Both the position numbers and the translations under genes were made by a program. Of a DNA stretch of 43,943 nt, positions 31,200 to 40,373 are shown piece after piece. The notes beneath the pieces were generated by a model that saw only the letters and a program-made list of their open reading frames with translations, searched no databases and was not told the origin of the DNA. The stretch is from an uncultured Eubacteriales bacterium (GTDB lineage: Bacteria > Bacillota > Clostridia > Peptostreptococcales > Anaerovoracaceae), in assembly GCA_910583765.1 (NCBI GenBank), contig CAJTYS010000031.1:1-43943 (forward strand), given 5' to 3'. Every line of letters starts with the position of its first letter. Position 1 is the stretch's first letter.

Positions 31200-32368
31200 G
31201 CGTTTTTCTCTTTTTTCCTAGTCAGAAATTTCCCGCCTGTTTCTGCCACCGGCGTTGTCTTGCTGTTTTCCACCCAGTAGCTGAAATATCCGTCAGCGCA
31301 GCGTGATTTCAGCGTGATCCACCGGTTGCTGGGCTCCGGCACGGACAGGCAGGCCTCGATAGCATTGTCCAAGGTGTTAGCGGCCAGAGCGCAGAGGTTC
31401 ACATCATCGATCCCCATGTCCTGCCCCACTTCCACATGAAACTCACAGTGAATTTCAGAAGACCGAGCCAATCTGTATTTCGCATTGAGCACTGCGTTCA
31501 AAACAGGGTGCTGACAAAAAAGCAAAAGTTCTGAGTGGAGCTGACCAGACAGGTCCGCAAGATAGGCCTGCGTCCGGCTAATTTGACCGTTTTCCAGCAA
31601 GGTTCGCGCCACGGTCAAATGATTTTTCATGTCGTGTTTCAGCTGTCGAGTCTCAGACTGGCTAGCTTCCAACTCCCGATAATAGGCTTCCTGCGATTTC
31701 AGCACTTCCGCCTCCATTGCGCCGCGGGTGCTTTGAGCGATATACACGCACAGGCGGCAGATGCTGATGTTGGCAAGGACGCAGGCAACACAAGCCGGAT
31801 AAATGGCGTAAGAATGATCCGTGTCCACATGGTAGATGAGCGTGACCAGTCCCAAAAGGGAAGTGAGACAGACTAGATCAATCACTGGCCACATCTTTTG
31901 CGGAAACTGCAGAGCTTTCTCAGAAAAAAACTCCTTTGCCAGATGATAAACCAGGACCCACAGCAGCAGGCGGAGCAGCATGGTGCATGTGTGGAGGACA
32001 AGTTCGCCGCCAGGGGTCATATCCTCATGGAACACATAGAGCCAGCAGAGAAACCCGAGATCTTCTGTCAAATAAGAGAGGGCCGCATGAATGGGGTAGA
32101 GCAAAAGCACAGAGGACAATTTTACAAGAACATCATCCGCGCAGGCCACAAACACGGCTAGCAGCAAAAAAAGCAAAGTCGCTATTGTGCCAGTCATTTC
32201 TTCCGAGTAGATCCGGGAGCCAAAGGAGAGGCATAGCGCTGCGGTCACCAAAACGCGGCTCCAGATGCAGGGCCGGAAGTTCAGCTGTTTAGCCAATAGC
32301 AAATAGACGATATATGCACAAGACAAAGCAATCAGAAAATTAATAGAAAACTCTAAGTAAAACAGCAT
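31064..32368 (-). CDS. GHKL-type histidine kinase (AgrC-like) of a LytTR system
   Basis: 434-residue kinase. The N-terminal 215 residues form about six membrane helices. A coiled stretch leads to the H-box (RQLKHDMKNHLTVARTLL), then N-box ALAANTLDNAIEACL and G-box NAHGLGLRSVETMVRRHDG of the GHKL ATPase. This layout is that of AgrC/ComD/VirS-type sensors for peptides. The start at 32368 has GGGAGG 6 nt upstream; longer frames overlap the regulator gene. It lies 25 nt after its response regulator and divergent from an ABC transporter, the probable target. Its 3' end overlaps the antisense end of the AbiEii gene. Confidence 0.87.
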   Translation of the reverse strand: MLFYLEFSINFLIALSCAYIVYLLLAKQLNFRPCIWSRVLVTAALCLSFGSRIYSEEMTGTIATLLFLLLAVFVACADDVLVKLSSVLLLYPIHAALSYLTEDLGFLCWLYVFHEDMTPGGELVLHTCTMLLRLLLWVLVYHLAKEFFSEKALQFPQKMWPVIDLVCLTSLLGLVTLIYHVDTDHSYAIYPACVACVLANISICRLCVYIAQSTRGAMEAEVLKSQEAYYRELEASQSETRQLKHDMKNHLTVARTLLENGQISRTQAYLADLSGQLHSELLLFCQHPVLNAVLNAKYRLARSSEIHCEFHVEVGQDMGIDDVNLCALAANTLDNAIEACLSVPEPSNRWITLKSRCADGYFSYWVENSKTTPVAETGGKFLTRKKEKNAHGLGLRSVETMVRRHDGTMDVSWDEKRFSVTVLIPINEEGYPHI

Positions 32369-32393
32369 GAGATCCTCCCAAAAACATTTCATT

Positions 32394-33098
32394 TCACCGC
32401 AGCAGATACCTGGCAAAGGCAATGGAAAGCGACTGCTTGTAGGAACGGCTCACTGGCAGGGATTTCTGCGCGACGCGCACGCTGCTTTTTTCCAGTGCGT
32501 CCAAATGGTTCAGATTGATGAGGTAACGATTGTGTATCCGCACGAAACAATCGGGAAGACTGGCTGTCAAATCCCCCAGTTTTCCATAAAAAGAAAAGGT
32601 CTCCTCTGCTGTTACTGCGTGGAGCAGATGCCTTTCACTGAAAAAGTATTGGATTCGCTCAAAGGAAAGTCGCAGGGTCCTTCCTCGCTGTTCTATGAAA
32701 AAGCAGGAATCTCGGCTCATGTCCAGCAGGTCCAAAGCATCCCGCAGCACCTGGAGGATCCGATCCTCATCATAAGGCTTGAGGATGTAATTGAGCGCGC
32801 GCACCTCATAGCCCTGAAACACGAAATCTGGATAAGCGGTCACAAAAATGATCACCGCCGTTGGATCCAGGCGGCGGATATGTCTAGCGGCGTCCAGACC
32901 AGAGACGCTGCCCATTTTGATGTCCAAAAACAAGATCTGCTGATCCTGATTTCCTGTGTACTCCGCCACTAGCGCTTCACCACTGGAAAACTCCAAGATG
33001 CAGCAGGGGATGCCCCACAGTCCCAAAGACCGGTCGATGACTCTCTTGAGATCAATACGAAACTCCTTTTCATCATCACAAATGATCACGTTCAGCAT
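32394..33098 (-). CDS. LytTR-family response regulator
   Basis: 234-residue regulator. Receiver domain with ICDDE (6-10), phosphorylated D59 in ILFLDIKMG, VTAYPDF and LKPYDEDR. The C-terminus is a LytTR DNA-binding domain (IEQRGRTLRLSFERIQYFFSERHLLHAVTAEE and FVRIHNRYLINLNHLDAL). I start at 33098 (MLNVIICDDE) to fit the family; a GTG at 33125 is also in frame and the binding site is weak for both. It is followed by its kinase. LytTR-type direct repeats lie 100-127 bp upstream of its start, between it and the ABC genes. Confidence 0.88.
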   Translation of the reverse strand: MLNVIICDDEKEFRIDLKRVIDRSLGLWGIPCCILEFSSGEALVAEYTGNQDQQILFLDIKMGSVSGLDAARHIRRLDPTAVIIFVTAYPDFVFQGYEVRALNYILKPYDEDRILQVLRDALDLLDMSRDSCFFIEQRGRTLRLSFERIQYFFSERHLLHAVTAEETFSFYGKLGDLTASLPDCFVRIHNRYLINLNHLDALEKSSVRVAQKSLPVSRSYKQSLSIAFARYLLR

Positions 33099-33197
33099 AT
33101 GTACTGGAAACCTTAAACCTTTCACAAACTTTTTCCCATCTTAATCAATCATACTACATCAAAATCCAAGTTTCATTATGATTTTAGCAAAAATACG

Positions 33198-33267
33198 GAA
33201 CTTGCGGAAAAAGGCGCAGAACTTGTGAATAGAAAAGCTAAAAAAATAAAACAAAGTTTTGTAAAAT
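33198..33267 (+). promoter_or_regulatory. LytTR-type direct repeats and ABC promoter
   Basis: GAACTTG occurs at 33198-33204 and 33219-33225, exactly 21 bp apart. Each lies in a wider match (CGGAACTTGCGG, CAGAACTTGTGA). Direct repeats about two helical turns apart are the binding pattern of LytTR regulators such as AgrA. A TAAAAT -10 box lies at 33262-33267 with no -35 box; the second repeat ends 14 bp before the place where a -35 would be. This is an activator-dependent promoter for the ABC genes. Confidence 0.65.
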
Positions 33268-33295
33268 ACATGAGAAAAAGAGAGGAGGAAAGCAA

Positions 33296-34054
33296 ATGCT
33301 GAAAGTCAAAAATTTGCATAAAAGTTATCAGAACGGCACAGCTGTTTATCCAGTGCTGAAAGGCGTAAGCTTTGAAGTGAAGAAGGGGGAATTCGTGGCA
33401 GTCATGGGCCCGTCAGGGAGCGGAAAGACAACGCTGCTCAACTGCGTTTCCTGTTTTATCCCCCATGATGAAGGTGAGATCATACTCAAAGGCACCGATC
33501 TGTCTGGCCTGAGCGAAAGCAAGATCGCTAAAGTTAGGAACCAATACCTGGGTTTCGTGTTCCAGGACTTCATGCTGCTGGACGGCCTGACGGTGTTTGA
33601 AAACGTGTGTGTCCCAAAGGTGATCAAAGAGGAACCTTACAAAGAAATGGAGGATACGGCTAAACAGCTGCTGCGGCTTTTTGATATCGAGACCATCCAA
33701 GACAAATTTCCAGCCCAGATTTCCGGCGGGCAAAAGCAGCGGACCGCTGTGGCCAGGGCGTTGATGAACGATCCGCTGCTGATCCTGGCAGACGAGCCAA
33801 CAGGCAATCTGGACAGCAAATCCAGCGAAGCGGTGATTCGCGCATTTGTCAATGCGAAGGAACAGCTGGGCGCCACGATCTTCATGGTGACACACGACAG
33901 CTTTTCCGCTAGTTATTGCGACAGGGTCATTGTCATGAAGGATGGGAACATTTTCAAAGAACTGTCTCGGACCAGCGGTCCCCGGCAGTTCCATAACCAG
34001 CTGTTGGAAGTGCTGGCAGCGATGAATGGTGGTGAGAGCAATGACGCTGAATGA
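33296..34054 (+). CDS. BceA-like ABC transporter ATPase
   Basis: 252-residue ATPase. Walker A GPSGSGKTT, Q-loop FQDFMLLDGLTVFEN, signature ISGGQKQRTAVARAL, Walker B LILADEPTGNLD and H-loop MVTHDSFSASYCDRV are intact. The C-terminal tail FKELSRTSGPRQFHNQLLEVLAAM is typical of BceA/VraD-type subunits that work with large FtsX permeases against cell-wall-directed peptides. GAGGAGG precedes its ATG. It overlaps the permease gene by 14 nt and lies divergent from the LytTR system. Confidence 0.9.
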   Translation: MLKVKNLHKSYQNGTAVYPVLKGVSFEVKKGEFVAVMGPSGSGKTTLLNCVSCFIPHDEGEIILKGTDLSGLSESKIAKVRNQYLGFVFQDFMLLDGLTVFENVCVPKVIKEEPYKEMEDTAKQLLRLFDIETIQDKFPAQISGGQKQRTAVARALMNDPLLILADEPTGNLDSKSSEAVIRAFVNAKEQLGATIFMVTHDSFSASYCDRVIVMKDGNIFKELSRTSGPRQFHNQLLEVLAAMNGGESNDAE

Positions 34055-36209
34055 TCTTTGGAGCAAACTGCGGAAACACAACAAGGGGCAGTACCGTCAA
34101 TTCCGTTTCTGCGTGGGATTCGCGGTCATGCTCATTACGTCCTATCTAATGATGCTGCAAAGCCCGCTGATCCAAAACACGCTGCCTGATGGCGGCGATT
34201 CCCGCAAGCAGGTTTACATGATTTTTGTTCTGGCAGCAGTGGGATGCCTGATTTTCATCGCCTATGCCGCAGGGCTGTTCCTGCGGTACAAGAGCAGGGA
34301 AATCGGAGTGTTTTTAGCTCTTGGCACAGAAAAGCGCAAGGTGCGGAAAGGGCTGCGCTCTGAAATTATGACGCACATGGCGGCCGCATCCGCGGCAGGG
34401 TTTGCCGGAGGCTGCCTGCTGGCCTGGTGCATCGGGCAGTTGTTTGAGCTACTGGTGAGAGGGATCTCCGAATATCATTTTGGATTCACCCTCATGGGCC
34501 TGGGCACAAGCCTAATTTATGCTGTGGCCGTCTTTGTTCTTGTGATAGGCTTGACGGCTCGATTCATGAAGCGCAGCAACATCATGGACATTCTCAACGA
34601 GCAGAGAAAACAGGAGCCTTTGAAAAAAATGGTTACATCGAAATATCTGCTCAGCGGCGTATTTTTGTTGGCTGCAGGGATTCTGCTTGGTTTCCTGATG
34701 CCCACTGTAGTGACGAAAATGACAAATCACTATCTGGGCTCTTGGACAAACTGTTTTTACCTGGCCGCCCTTCTGGGGCTTTATCAGATTTTAGTATGGT
34801 CCATTTCCTGCCATAGGAGGGGGCGTAACCCGCAGAAATACTACAATGATTTGATTTCCTATGGCATGCTGAAATTCCAGGGCCGTTCTATTGTTCGCAA
34901 TATGTTGGTGATCACGCTGCTGCTAGCCGGTGGTCTGTTCGCTGTTTTTTATGTTCCGCAAAACACTATGACCATGGAGCAAGGGTTTGAAAAGTGTGAA
35001 GCCATGTACAGCATGTTTTACGCCAAAGGCGCAGGGGTGCCAGATCGGGAAGAGATTTACGGCCTTGCCAGGCAATATGGCGTGAAACTGCGGGATTACC
35101 GTGAAGCTGACTTTGTGCAGGCAGTGGGAAGCGGCGTGAATCGGGACGATGTGGATGAGAACAACGACTTACTGAATATTTACGAAGAAAAGCACGCGGT
35201 TTACGAATTTCTCAGCGTCAGTGGCTTCGAAAGGCTCACAGGCCAAAGGGTTCAGGTGGAAAAAGGGACGTATTTCCAAATCCAGGAGGACGATGCCCAG
35301 GAGTCCCTCTTTTTCCGGTTCGATGACATGGACCAGGTCTATTTAGATAAAAAGGATGCTTTCTTGAAGCTGCGATACAAGGGAAATCTGGTCTATCATT
35401 CCTTGGTGCAGGGCCATGGATTTGACGCAGAAAGCCGGTATGTGATCAGTGATGAGGATTATGAAAAGCTAAAAGCCGGAACCAGCCAGTTCCCACAAGA
35501 AACCCAAGTCCTTTTTGACAGCGTTTCTAGCGATCCTGGCAGCAATCAAGAAAGCGGCGCTTTCAATGGTGACGCAGGGGGAAATGCCGAGGCCTTTTCA
35601 GCGGCTCTTTACAAAAAATTCGGGGAGCGGATGTCCGAAGACATGAAGGTCTGCGGTGCATATGACGCGTACCAGCGCTCTTTGGCAGGGTCAGAGTATG
35701 GTTATGAAGGCAGGGTTCGTTATGACCCGGGAAATTCCGCAAAAGAGGCGGACTGGCAGTACGAGCCCCATTTCTTGCCCTTACAGAAGGCCAATGGGCT
35801 GAAATCCTATGCGGTCTATATGCTGCTCTTCCTGTATGTGGCTGTGATCTGCCTGGCTGCGGCAGGCATCATCTCTTTTGCCAGAAGCCAGAGCGTGGGA
35901 TTGAGCAGCCAGCAGGTTTTCAGTGATCTGGAGAAATTAGGAGCTGACCGCGAGTATTTGAAAAAACTTTTGGCAAAGCAGGTACGGAAAGTATATGTGC
36001 TGCCGACGATGATCGGGACAGTGGGCATCTTCGCTTTTGAGGCTTTGCTGCTCCAGGGAAACGATGGGCGCCTGACATCAGATGAGCTGCGTCTGTTCCC
36101 GATCATGGTTCTAGTGCTGCTGGCCGCTGCCGCGTACCAGTACGGCGTGTATCGATTCTCCATGAAGAAGGTGGAAAAGCTGCTGCGGTTTGATCAGTGT
36201 TTCAAGTGA
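34041..36209 (+). CDS. BceB-like FtsX-family ABC permease
   Basis: 722-residue permease with ten predicted helices: one near the N-terminus, three in the first FtsX repeat (about 50-170), one or two more after residue 190, a large outer domain (about 310-590) and three at the C-terminal end. This is the BceB plan, in which the outer domain binds the peptide. The outer domain has no family match I can name and is longer than usual. The start at 34041 has GGTGAG upstream; an in-frame ATG at 34026 lacks one. Together with the ATPase and the LytTR pair it should form a peptide-sensing and resistance unit. Confidence 0.87.
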   Translation: MTLNDLWSKLRKHNKGQYRQFRFCVGFAVMLITSYLMMLQSPLIQNTLPDGGDSRKQVYMIFVLAAVGCLIFIAYAAGLFLRYKSREIGVFLALGTEKRKVRKGLRSEIMTHMAAASAAGFAGGCLLAWCIGQLFELLVRGISEYHFGFTLMGLGTSLIYAVAVFVLVIGLTARFMKRSNIMDILNEQRKQEPLKKMVTSKYLLSGVFLLAAGILLGFLMPTVVTKMTNHYLGSWTNCFYLAALLGLYQILVWSISCHRRGRNPQKYYNDLISYGMLKFQGRSIVRNMLVITLLLAGGLFAVFYVPQNTMTMEQGFEKCEAMYSMFYAKGAGVPDREEIYGLARQYGVKLRDYREADFVQAVGSGVNRDDVDENNDLLNIYEEKHAVYEFLSVSGFERLTGQRVQVEKGTYFQIQEDDAQESLFFRFDDMDQVYLDKKDAFLKLRYKGNLVYHSLVQGHGFDAESRYVISDEDYEKLKAGTSQFPQETQVLFDSVSSDPGSNQESGAFNGDAGGNAEAFSAALYKKFGERMSEDMKVCGAYDAYQRSLAGSEYGYEGRVRYDPGNSAKEADWQYEPHFLPLQKANGLKSYAVYMLLFLYVAVICLAAAGIISFARSQSVGLSSQQVFSDLEKLGADREYLKKLLAKQVRKVYVLPTMIGTVGIFAFEALLLQGNDGRLTSDELRLFPIMVLVLLAAAAYQYGVYRFSMKKVEKLLRFDQCFK

Positions 36210-36259
36210 TTTCCTTTCCAGCTTTTTTCTGATTTCTCTGAAAAAAGACTTGCGGGATA

Positions 36260-36287
36260 TTGACAAAAATATGAGGTGGGGTATAAT
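36260..36287 (+). promoter_or_regulatory. Strong SigA promoter with a long leader
   Basis: Perfect TTGACA (36260-36265), 16-bp spacer and perfect TATAAT (36282-36287). The next gene starts at 36567, so the leader is about 275 nt. The 357-bp gap 36210-36566 also holds a 13-bp palindrome GATATGGCATATC (36381-36393), a CCGCTG/CAGCGG hairpin near 36451-36472, and the hairpin at 36519-36541. A separate small RNA is possible. Confidence 0.75.
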
Positions 36288-36518
36288 TGAAATAATCTAG
36301 ATCAAAGGCTTTCGAGTTGAACAAAGATAGAGAGAGACTTTCTTCGCGGCATGATACATTTTCTGAAAAGGCCTTAAAATGATATGGCATATCGTATTTC
36401 TATTTTCTATGTGTGGGGGAATATGGATCTCCTGTACATCTATGAAGCCCGCCGCTGAAAGAGGAGCAGCGGAATTGGCTTTGTTTCGTTATCACTTTAC
36501 TAAATTTGCTATAACTTA

Positions 36519-36541
36519 GTATTTCAAAGACATTGAAATAC
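36519..36541 (+). promoter_or_regulatory. Hairpin just before the peptidase ribosome binding site
   Basis: GTATTTC (36519-36525) pairs perfectly with GAAATAC (36535-36541), 9-nt loop. It stands about 12 nt before the GAGGGGGAAG binding site of the peptidase gene and may protect the mRNA or tune translation. Confidence 0.4.
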
Positions 36542-36566
36542 CTCTAATTACAATGAGGGGGAAGTT

Positions 36567-38684
36567 ATGTTTAAGAAAAAGTTTTCTAGAGTGCTTGTGT
36601 CCTTGGTGACGATCGTGTTATTCACACTTTCCAGTACGGCCGTTTCCTTTGGATGCACAGGAATTTATTTTGGTAAAGATGTCACAGATAATGGTACCAC
36701 TCTGGTGGGCCGGTCTGAAGACTCAGGTTGGACGCGGTACAAAAAGAACTATACCGTTAGACAAGGCGCTACTCATGCGTCAGGAGAGATGTATAAAGGC
36801 AGTTACGGCTTTACGACTCCATATCCAGCCAAAACCTTTCGTTATACTCTGGTAAAAGACTACACTGGTGAAGGCGAAGAAGAAATGGCGCAGGCAGGGA
36901 CCAATGAAAAAGGCGTAGCCGTGACCGGGACAGTATCTCTGTCCGGCGGAAAGCCAGAGATCGTAGGTTCTCGCAATTCAGATGTCACGCCTGTCGATGC
37001 AATGGTTGACGATGGCCTTTGCGAAGAGGACATCCCTTCCGTGGTTCTCATGCAGGCGGAATCCGCTCGTCACGGCGCGGAGATCCTGATCGACATTTAT
37101 GAAAACAACGGTGCGGGCGGAAGAGACATGACCATGATCACAGATAAAGATGAAACCTGGATCGTGCAGTCTCTCAGCGGACATAACGCTGTTGCGGTAA
37201 AAGCGCCGGACGACATGGTTGGACTCACACCGAACATCACGGCGAACGTGGATCTGTCCAACAAGAAAGATGTCATCATGACAAAAAATCTGGTGAAAAC
37301 ACCAGAGCAGGCAGGAACCCTAAAAAGAGACGCACAGGGTGTCATCCTCATTGCGGATAGTTACGCGAACGAACCGCAGAGCGTGAGCAATCGTCTCTGG
37401 CAGGGTTATTACTACCTGAAGGGTGAGGCTTATGCCAACAATACAAAGCCTGGCTACATTGATTTCTTTAAAACTCCGCGCAAAGAAAAGAACTACTCGC
37501 TGTATGAAGCGCTTCGCCTGCTGGCCTTTAGAGGCGAAGGAACAGCGAAATACGGTGGAACAGGCACGGGCAACAGTGTGGGAATCGGAAACGACAACAA
37601 CTTGGAGTCCCATGTCTTTGAAGTTCGTCATGACATGCCGGCAGAACTGTCCGTTGTTCAATGGCTTTCCTTGTCGCCGGTTGAATTCGGCGTATACATC
37701 CCAGGGTACAACGCTCTGGTCACAGAGACGATCGCAGAAAACAGCATTGGCCTTGACACTATGGTATACAACAATGAAAATCCAAGCGCTAATTCCTATC
37801 GAACCGTATTTTACGAACTTTACTTCCTGTGCAAGGGAAGAGATAAAGTGGACGAGAAGGACGTGGGAAGTCTCCAGGCTCGGACCAAATACGGCTCTGG
37901 CGTTCAGCAGTTCTGGGAAAAATATCAGAAATCATTGATTTCTCAGCAGAAAGAAATCGACAAGGATATGCAGAAGATCTTGGCGTATGATTATGATTTG
38001 GCTCTGAAAAAAGCGACTGAGCTGAACAAACATCTGCAGGCTGAGGCTCTTGGATACGCCAAACAAATGGTGAACGAGCTGAAAGCTTGGAATGGCGACA
38101 GCGCAGTGTACATGCCAACTGCTCTGAAAGAGGGAAAACTGCCGACTTACACCTTTGACGCTATTAGCGGCACAGGCCTTCCGAAAGATATGAGCAACGC
38201 AAAAGTTTCCAAGATCAGCAATCAGGCATATACAGGAAAAGCGAAGAAACCAGCGCTTACTGTAAAGTATGATGGAAAGACGCTTGCCAAAGATAAAGAC
38301 TATACGGTAACATATTCCAATAACAAAAAGGTGGGAAAAGCGACAGCCACCATTAAGGGAATCAATGGCTATACAGGCACCAAAACTGTGAAATTCAATA
38401 TCGTTCCGAAGAAGACCAGCGTCAAAAAGGTAAAGGCTGGTTACAAGAAAGCGACTGTTTCCTGGAAGAAAGTATCGGGAATCACCAAGTACCAGGTAAG
38501 ATACAAGACATCCAATTCAAAGACTTGGAAAATTAAGAACGTATCTGCCAAGAGCACAAAAGTGACGATCAAAAAACTGAAAAAAGGGAAGAAGTACAAC
38601 TTCCAGGTAAGATCTTACAAAACAGTGAAGAAAGAAAAATATCGCAGTGATTGGAGCAAGACCAAGTCCGTAAAGGTCAAATAA
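36567..38684 (+). CDS. Secreted C69-family dipeptidase with Ig-like and Fn3-like tail
   Basis: 705-residue exported protein. Residues 1-29 are a signal peptide. C30 follows directly (SFGCTGIYFGKD), the C69/PepD arrangement in which removal of the leader frees the N-terminal cysteine nucleophile. The NTN-hydrolase body runs to about 530 (EMAQAGTNEKGVAVTGT, ILIADSYANEPQSVSNRLW, SLSPVEFGVYIPGYNAL). Then come a Lys-rich Ig-like repeat (SKISNQAYTGKAKKPALTVKYDG, about 553-612) and a fibronectin type III-like domain (KKVKAGYKKATVSWKKVSG and onward, 615-705). The very basic tail suggests binding to the cell wall. The enzyme likely releases dipeptides outside the cell, in line with an amino-acid fermenter. 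It is a single gene. Confidence 0.87.
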   Translation: MFKKKFSRVLVSLVTIVLFTLSSTAVSFGCTGIYFGKDVTDNGTTLVGRSEDSGWTRYKKNYTVRQGATHASGEMYKGSYGFTTPYPAKTFRYTLVKDYTGEGEEEMAQAGTNEKGVAVTGTVSLSGGKPEIVGSRNSDVTPVDAMVDDGLCEEDIPSVVLMQAESARHGAEILIDIYENNGAGGRDMTMITDKDETWIVQSLSGHNAVAVKAPDDMVGLTPNITANVDLSNKKDVIMTKNLVKTPEQAGTLKRDAQGVILIADSYANEPQSVSNRLWQGYYYLKGEAYANNTKPGYIDFFKTPRKEKNYSLYEALRLLAFRGEGTAKYGGTGTGNSVGIGNDNNLESHVFEVRHDMPAELSVVQWLSLSPVEFGVYIPGYNALVTETIAENSIGLDTMVYNNENPSANSYRTVFYELYFLCKGRDKVDEKDVGSLQARTKYGSGVQQFWEKYQKSLISQQKEIDKDMQKILAYDYDLALKKATELNKHLQAEALGYAKQMVNELKAWNGDSAVYMPTALKEGKLPTYTFDAISGTGLPKDMSNAKVSKISNQAYTGKAKKPALTVKYDGKTLAKDKDYTVTYSNNKKVGKATATIKGINGYTGTKTVKFNIVPKKTSVKKVKAGYKKATVSWKKVSGITKYQVRYKTSNSKTWKIKNVSAKSTKVTIKKLKKGKKYNFQVRSYKTVKKEKYRSDWSKTKSVKVK

Positions 38685-38717
38685 GAAACGGCGATAGGCC
38701 CCGCAGGGGCTGACCAG

Positions 38718-38770
38718 ATACCTCTTAAGCAGATGACAGAGATCACCAAATCCGCTTGAGAGGTATTTTT
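38718..38770 (+). terminator. Terminator after the C69 peptidase gene
   Basis: 13-bp stem with one G-U pair (38718-38730 with 38754-38766), followed by a T tract. A small GCCCC/GGGGC hairpin lies just before it at 38698-38710. Confidence 0.8.
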
Positions 38771-38890
38771 ATTGTATGATCTCATTATTCCCTCAAAATC
38801 CCTTTCCGCCAAGGAATGTACAAACCTTGCGTCCTGTGGTAAAATGAAAGCAAACTTACTGAGAAAACTGCGACACAAAGGAGAGTGAAA

Positions 38891-40195
38891 ATGAAACAAG
38901 ACATGATCGTAATACTGGATTTAGGCAATACGGAAAACACCACCATCGCCAGAGCTATCCGAGCCCTAGGCGTTTATAGTGAAATCTACCCCCACGACAT
39001 CACGAAGGAAGAACTGGCAGCGCTGAGCAATGTGAAAGGGATCATCATTAACGGCGGGCCTAACAATATTGTGGACGGAGAAAAGATCGATGTTGGACCA
39101 TGGGTCTATGAAGCTGGCTGTCCGGTGCTGGCAGTGGATCACCCTCAAGCAAGCTGCGAAAAGCTGGATCAATGGCCGCAGGCAGAGGCGGAGCTGGAAG
39201 CTGTGCTGAAGGCTTTTGTCCTGGAGAAATGCGAAGCTGAAAAAAACTGGAACATGAAAAACTTCGTGGCTGACCAGGTGGAGCTGATCAGGCAGCAGGT
39301 GGGCGACAAAAAAGTCCTGCTGGCTTTGTCCGGCGGTGTTGATAGTTCCGTAGTGGCCGCGCTGCTGATCAAAGCTATCGGCAAGCAGTTGGTATGCGTT
39401 CATGTAAACCATGGCCTGATGCGCAAAGGCGAATCGGAAAGCGTTATCGAAGTGTTCCAAAATCAACTGGATGCGAATCTAGTTTATGTGGATGCTACAG
39501 ATCGTTTCTTATCAAAGCTGGAAAACGTGGCTGATCCGGAACAGAAGCGTAAGATCATTGGCGCTGAATTCATTCGTGTGTTTGAAGAAGAAGCAAGGAA
39601 GCTGGAAGGCATTGATTTCCTGGGGCAGGGGACCATTTATCCGGACATCGTGGAAAGCGGCACCAAGACTGCCAAGGTGGTAAAATCCCATCATAATGTA
39701 GGTGGGCTGCCTGATGATCTGCAGTTTGAGTTGGTAGAACCGGTCCGTCAGCTGTTCAAAGATGAAGTGCGGGCCTGCGGCCTGGAGCTGGGACTGCCTC
39801 ATGACATGGTGTTCCGTCAGCCGTTCCCAGGACCAGGGCTGGGCGTTCGCTGCCTAGGCGCCATTACCAGGCAGCGACTGGAGGCAGTGCGGGAATCTGA
39901 CGCCATTTTGCGGGAAGAATTCGCAAAGGCTGGCTTGGACAAGAAAGTATGGCAGTATTTTACCATTGTGCCTGATTTCAAATCCGTAGGAGTGAAGAAC
40001 AATGCCAGAAGCTTTGAATATCCGGTGATTCTGCGGGCCATCAACACCATCGACGCTATGACCGCCAGCATTGAGCAGATCGAATGGCCAATTTTGCTGA
40101 AAATCACAGATCGGATCTTGGCTGAGGTAGAAAACGTGAATCGAGTTTGCTATGATATCAGCCCGAAACCTTGTGCGACAATAGAGTGGGAATAG
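38891..40195 (+). CDS. guaA: GMP synthase with degenerate, shortened glutaminase domain
   Basis: 434 residues instead of the usual 510-525. The ATP-pyrophosphatase domain (SGGVDSS at 147-153, HVNHGLMRKGE, GQGTIYPDIVES) and the C-terminal dimer domain ending in CATIEWE are complete, so it should make GMP from XMP. The glutaminase part is only about 112 residues: the start (VILDLGNTENTTIARAIRALGVYSEI, IIINGGPNNIVD) is recognisable, but the nucleophile motif GICYGMQ is replaced by AVDHPQA (81-87). The segment with the catalytic His and Glu is missing, and the text resumes at the linker helix (VLEKCEAEKNWNMKNF). It should use free ammonia. Start at 38891, 7 nt after GGAG; a GTG at 38885 is in frame. 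TAAAAT near 38840 may be its -10 box. Confidence 0.9.
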   Translation: MKQDMIVILDLGNTENTTIARAIRALGVYSEIYPHDITKEELAALSNVKGIIINGGPNNIVDGEKIDVGPWVYEAGCPVLAVDHPQASCEKLDQWPQAEAELEAVLKAFVLEKCEAEKNWNMKNFVADQVELIRQQVGDKKVLLALSGGVDSSVVAALLIKAIGKQLVCVHVNHGLMRKGESESVIEVFQNQLDANLVYVDATDRFLSKLENVADPEQKRKIIGAEFIRVFEEEARKLEGIDFLGQGTIYPDIVESGTKTAKVVKSHHNVGGLPDDLQFELVEPVRQLFKDEVRACGLELGLPHDMVFRQPFPGPGLGVRCLGAITRQRLEAVRESDAILREEFAKAGLDKKVWQYFTIVPDFKSVGVKNNARSFEYPVILRAINTIDAMTASIEQIEWPILLKITDRILAEVENVNRVCYDISPKPCATIEWE

Positions 40196-40212
40196 ACCTA
40201 AAAAGACATTAT

Positions 40213-40252
40213 AATCCGCAAACCCCAGTATTTATGGGGATTGCGGATTTCT
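40213..40252 (+). terminator. Terminator of guaA
   Basis: AATCCGCAA-a-CCCC (40213-40226) pairs with GGGG-a-TTGCGGATT (40236-40249), 9-nt loop, one opposed A-A, followed by T-rich sequence. Confidence 0.75.
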
Positions 40253-40373
40253 TTGCCTTCATGATAAGGATTTGATGAATGGTTTATGGATGCTCTGAAA
40301 AGAGAAAATATTCAGTCATAACGGTGGGAGAATAACTTATTACTATGCATATATGTTTCCGGGGGAGGAAAGT

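Noticed and set aside
34321..34340. Possible second Sigma-54 promoter (TTGGCACAGAAAAGCGC)
   Set aside because: It is inside the BceB-like coding region and the GC element is one base too far from the GG, so it should not work.
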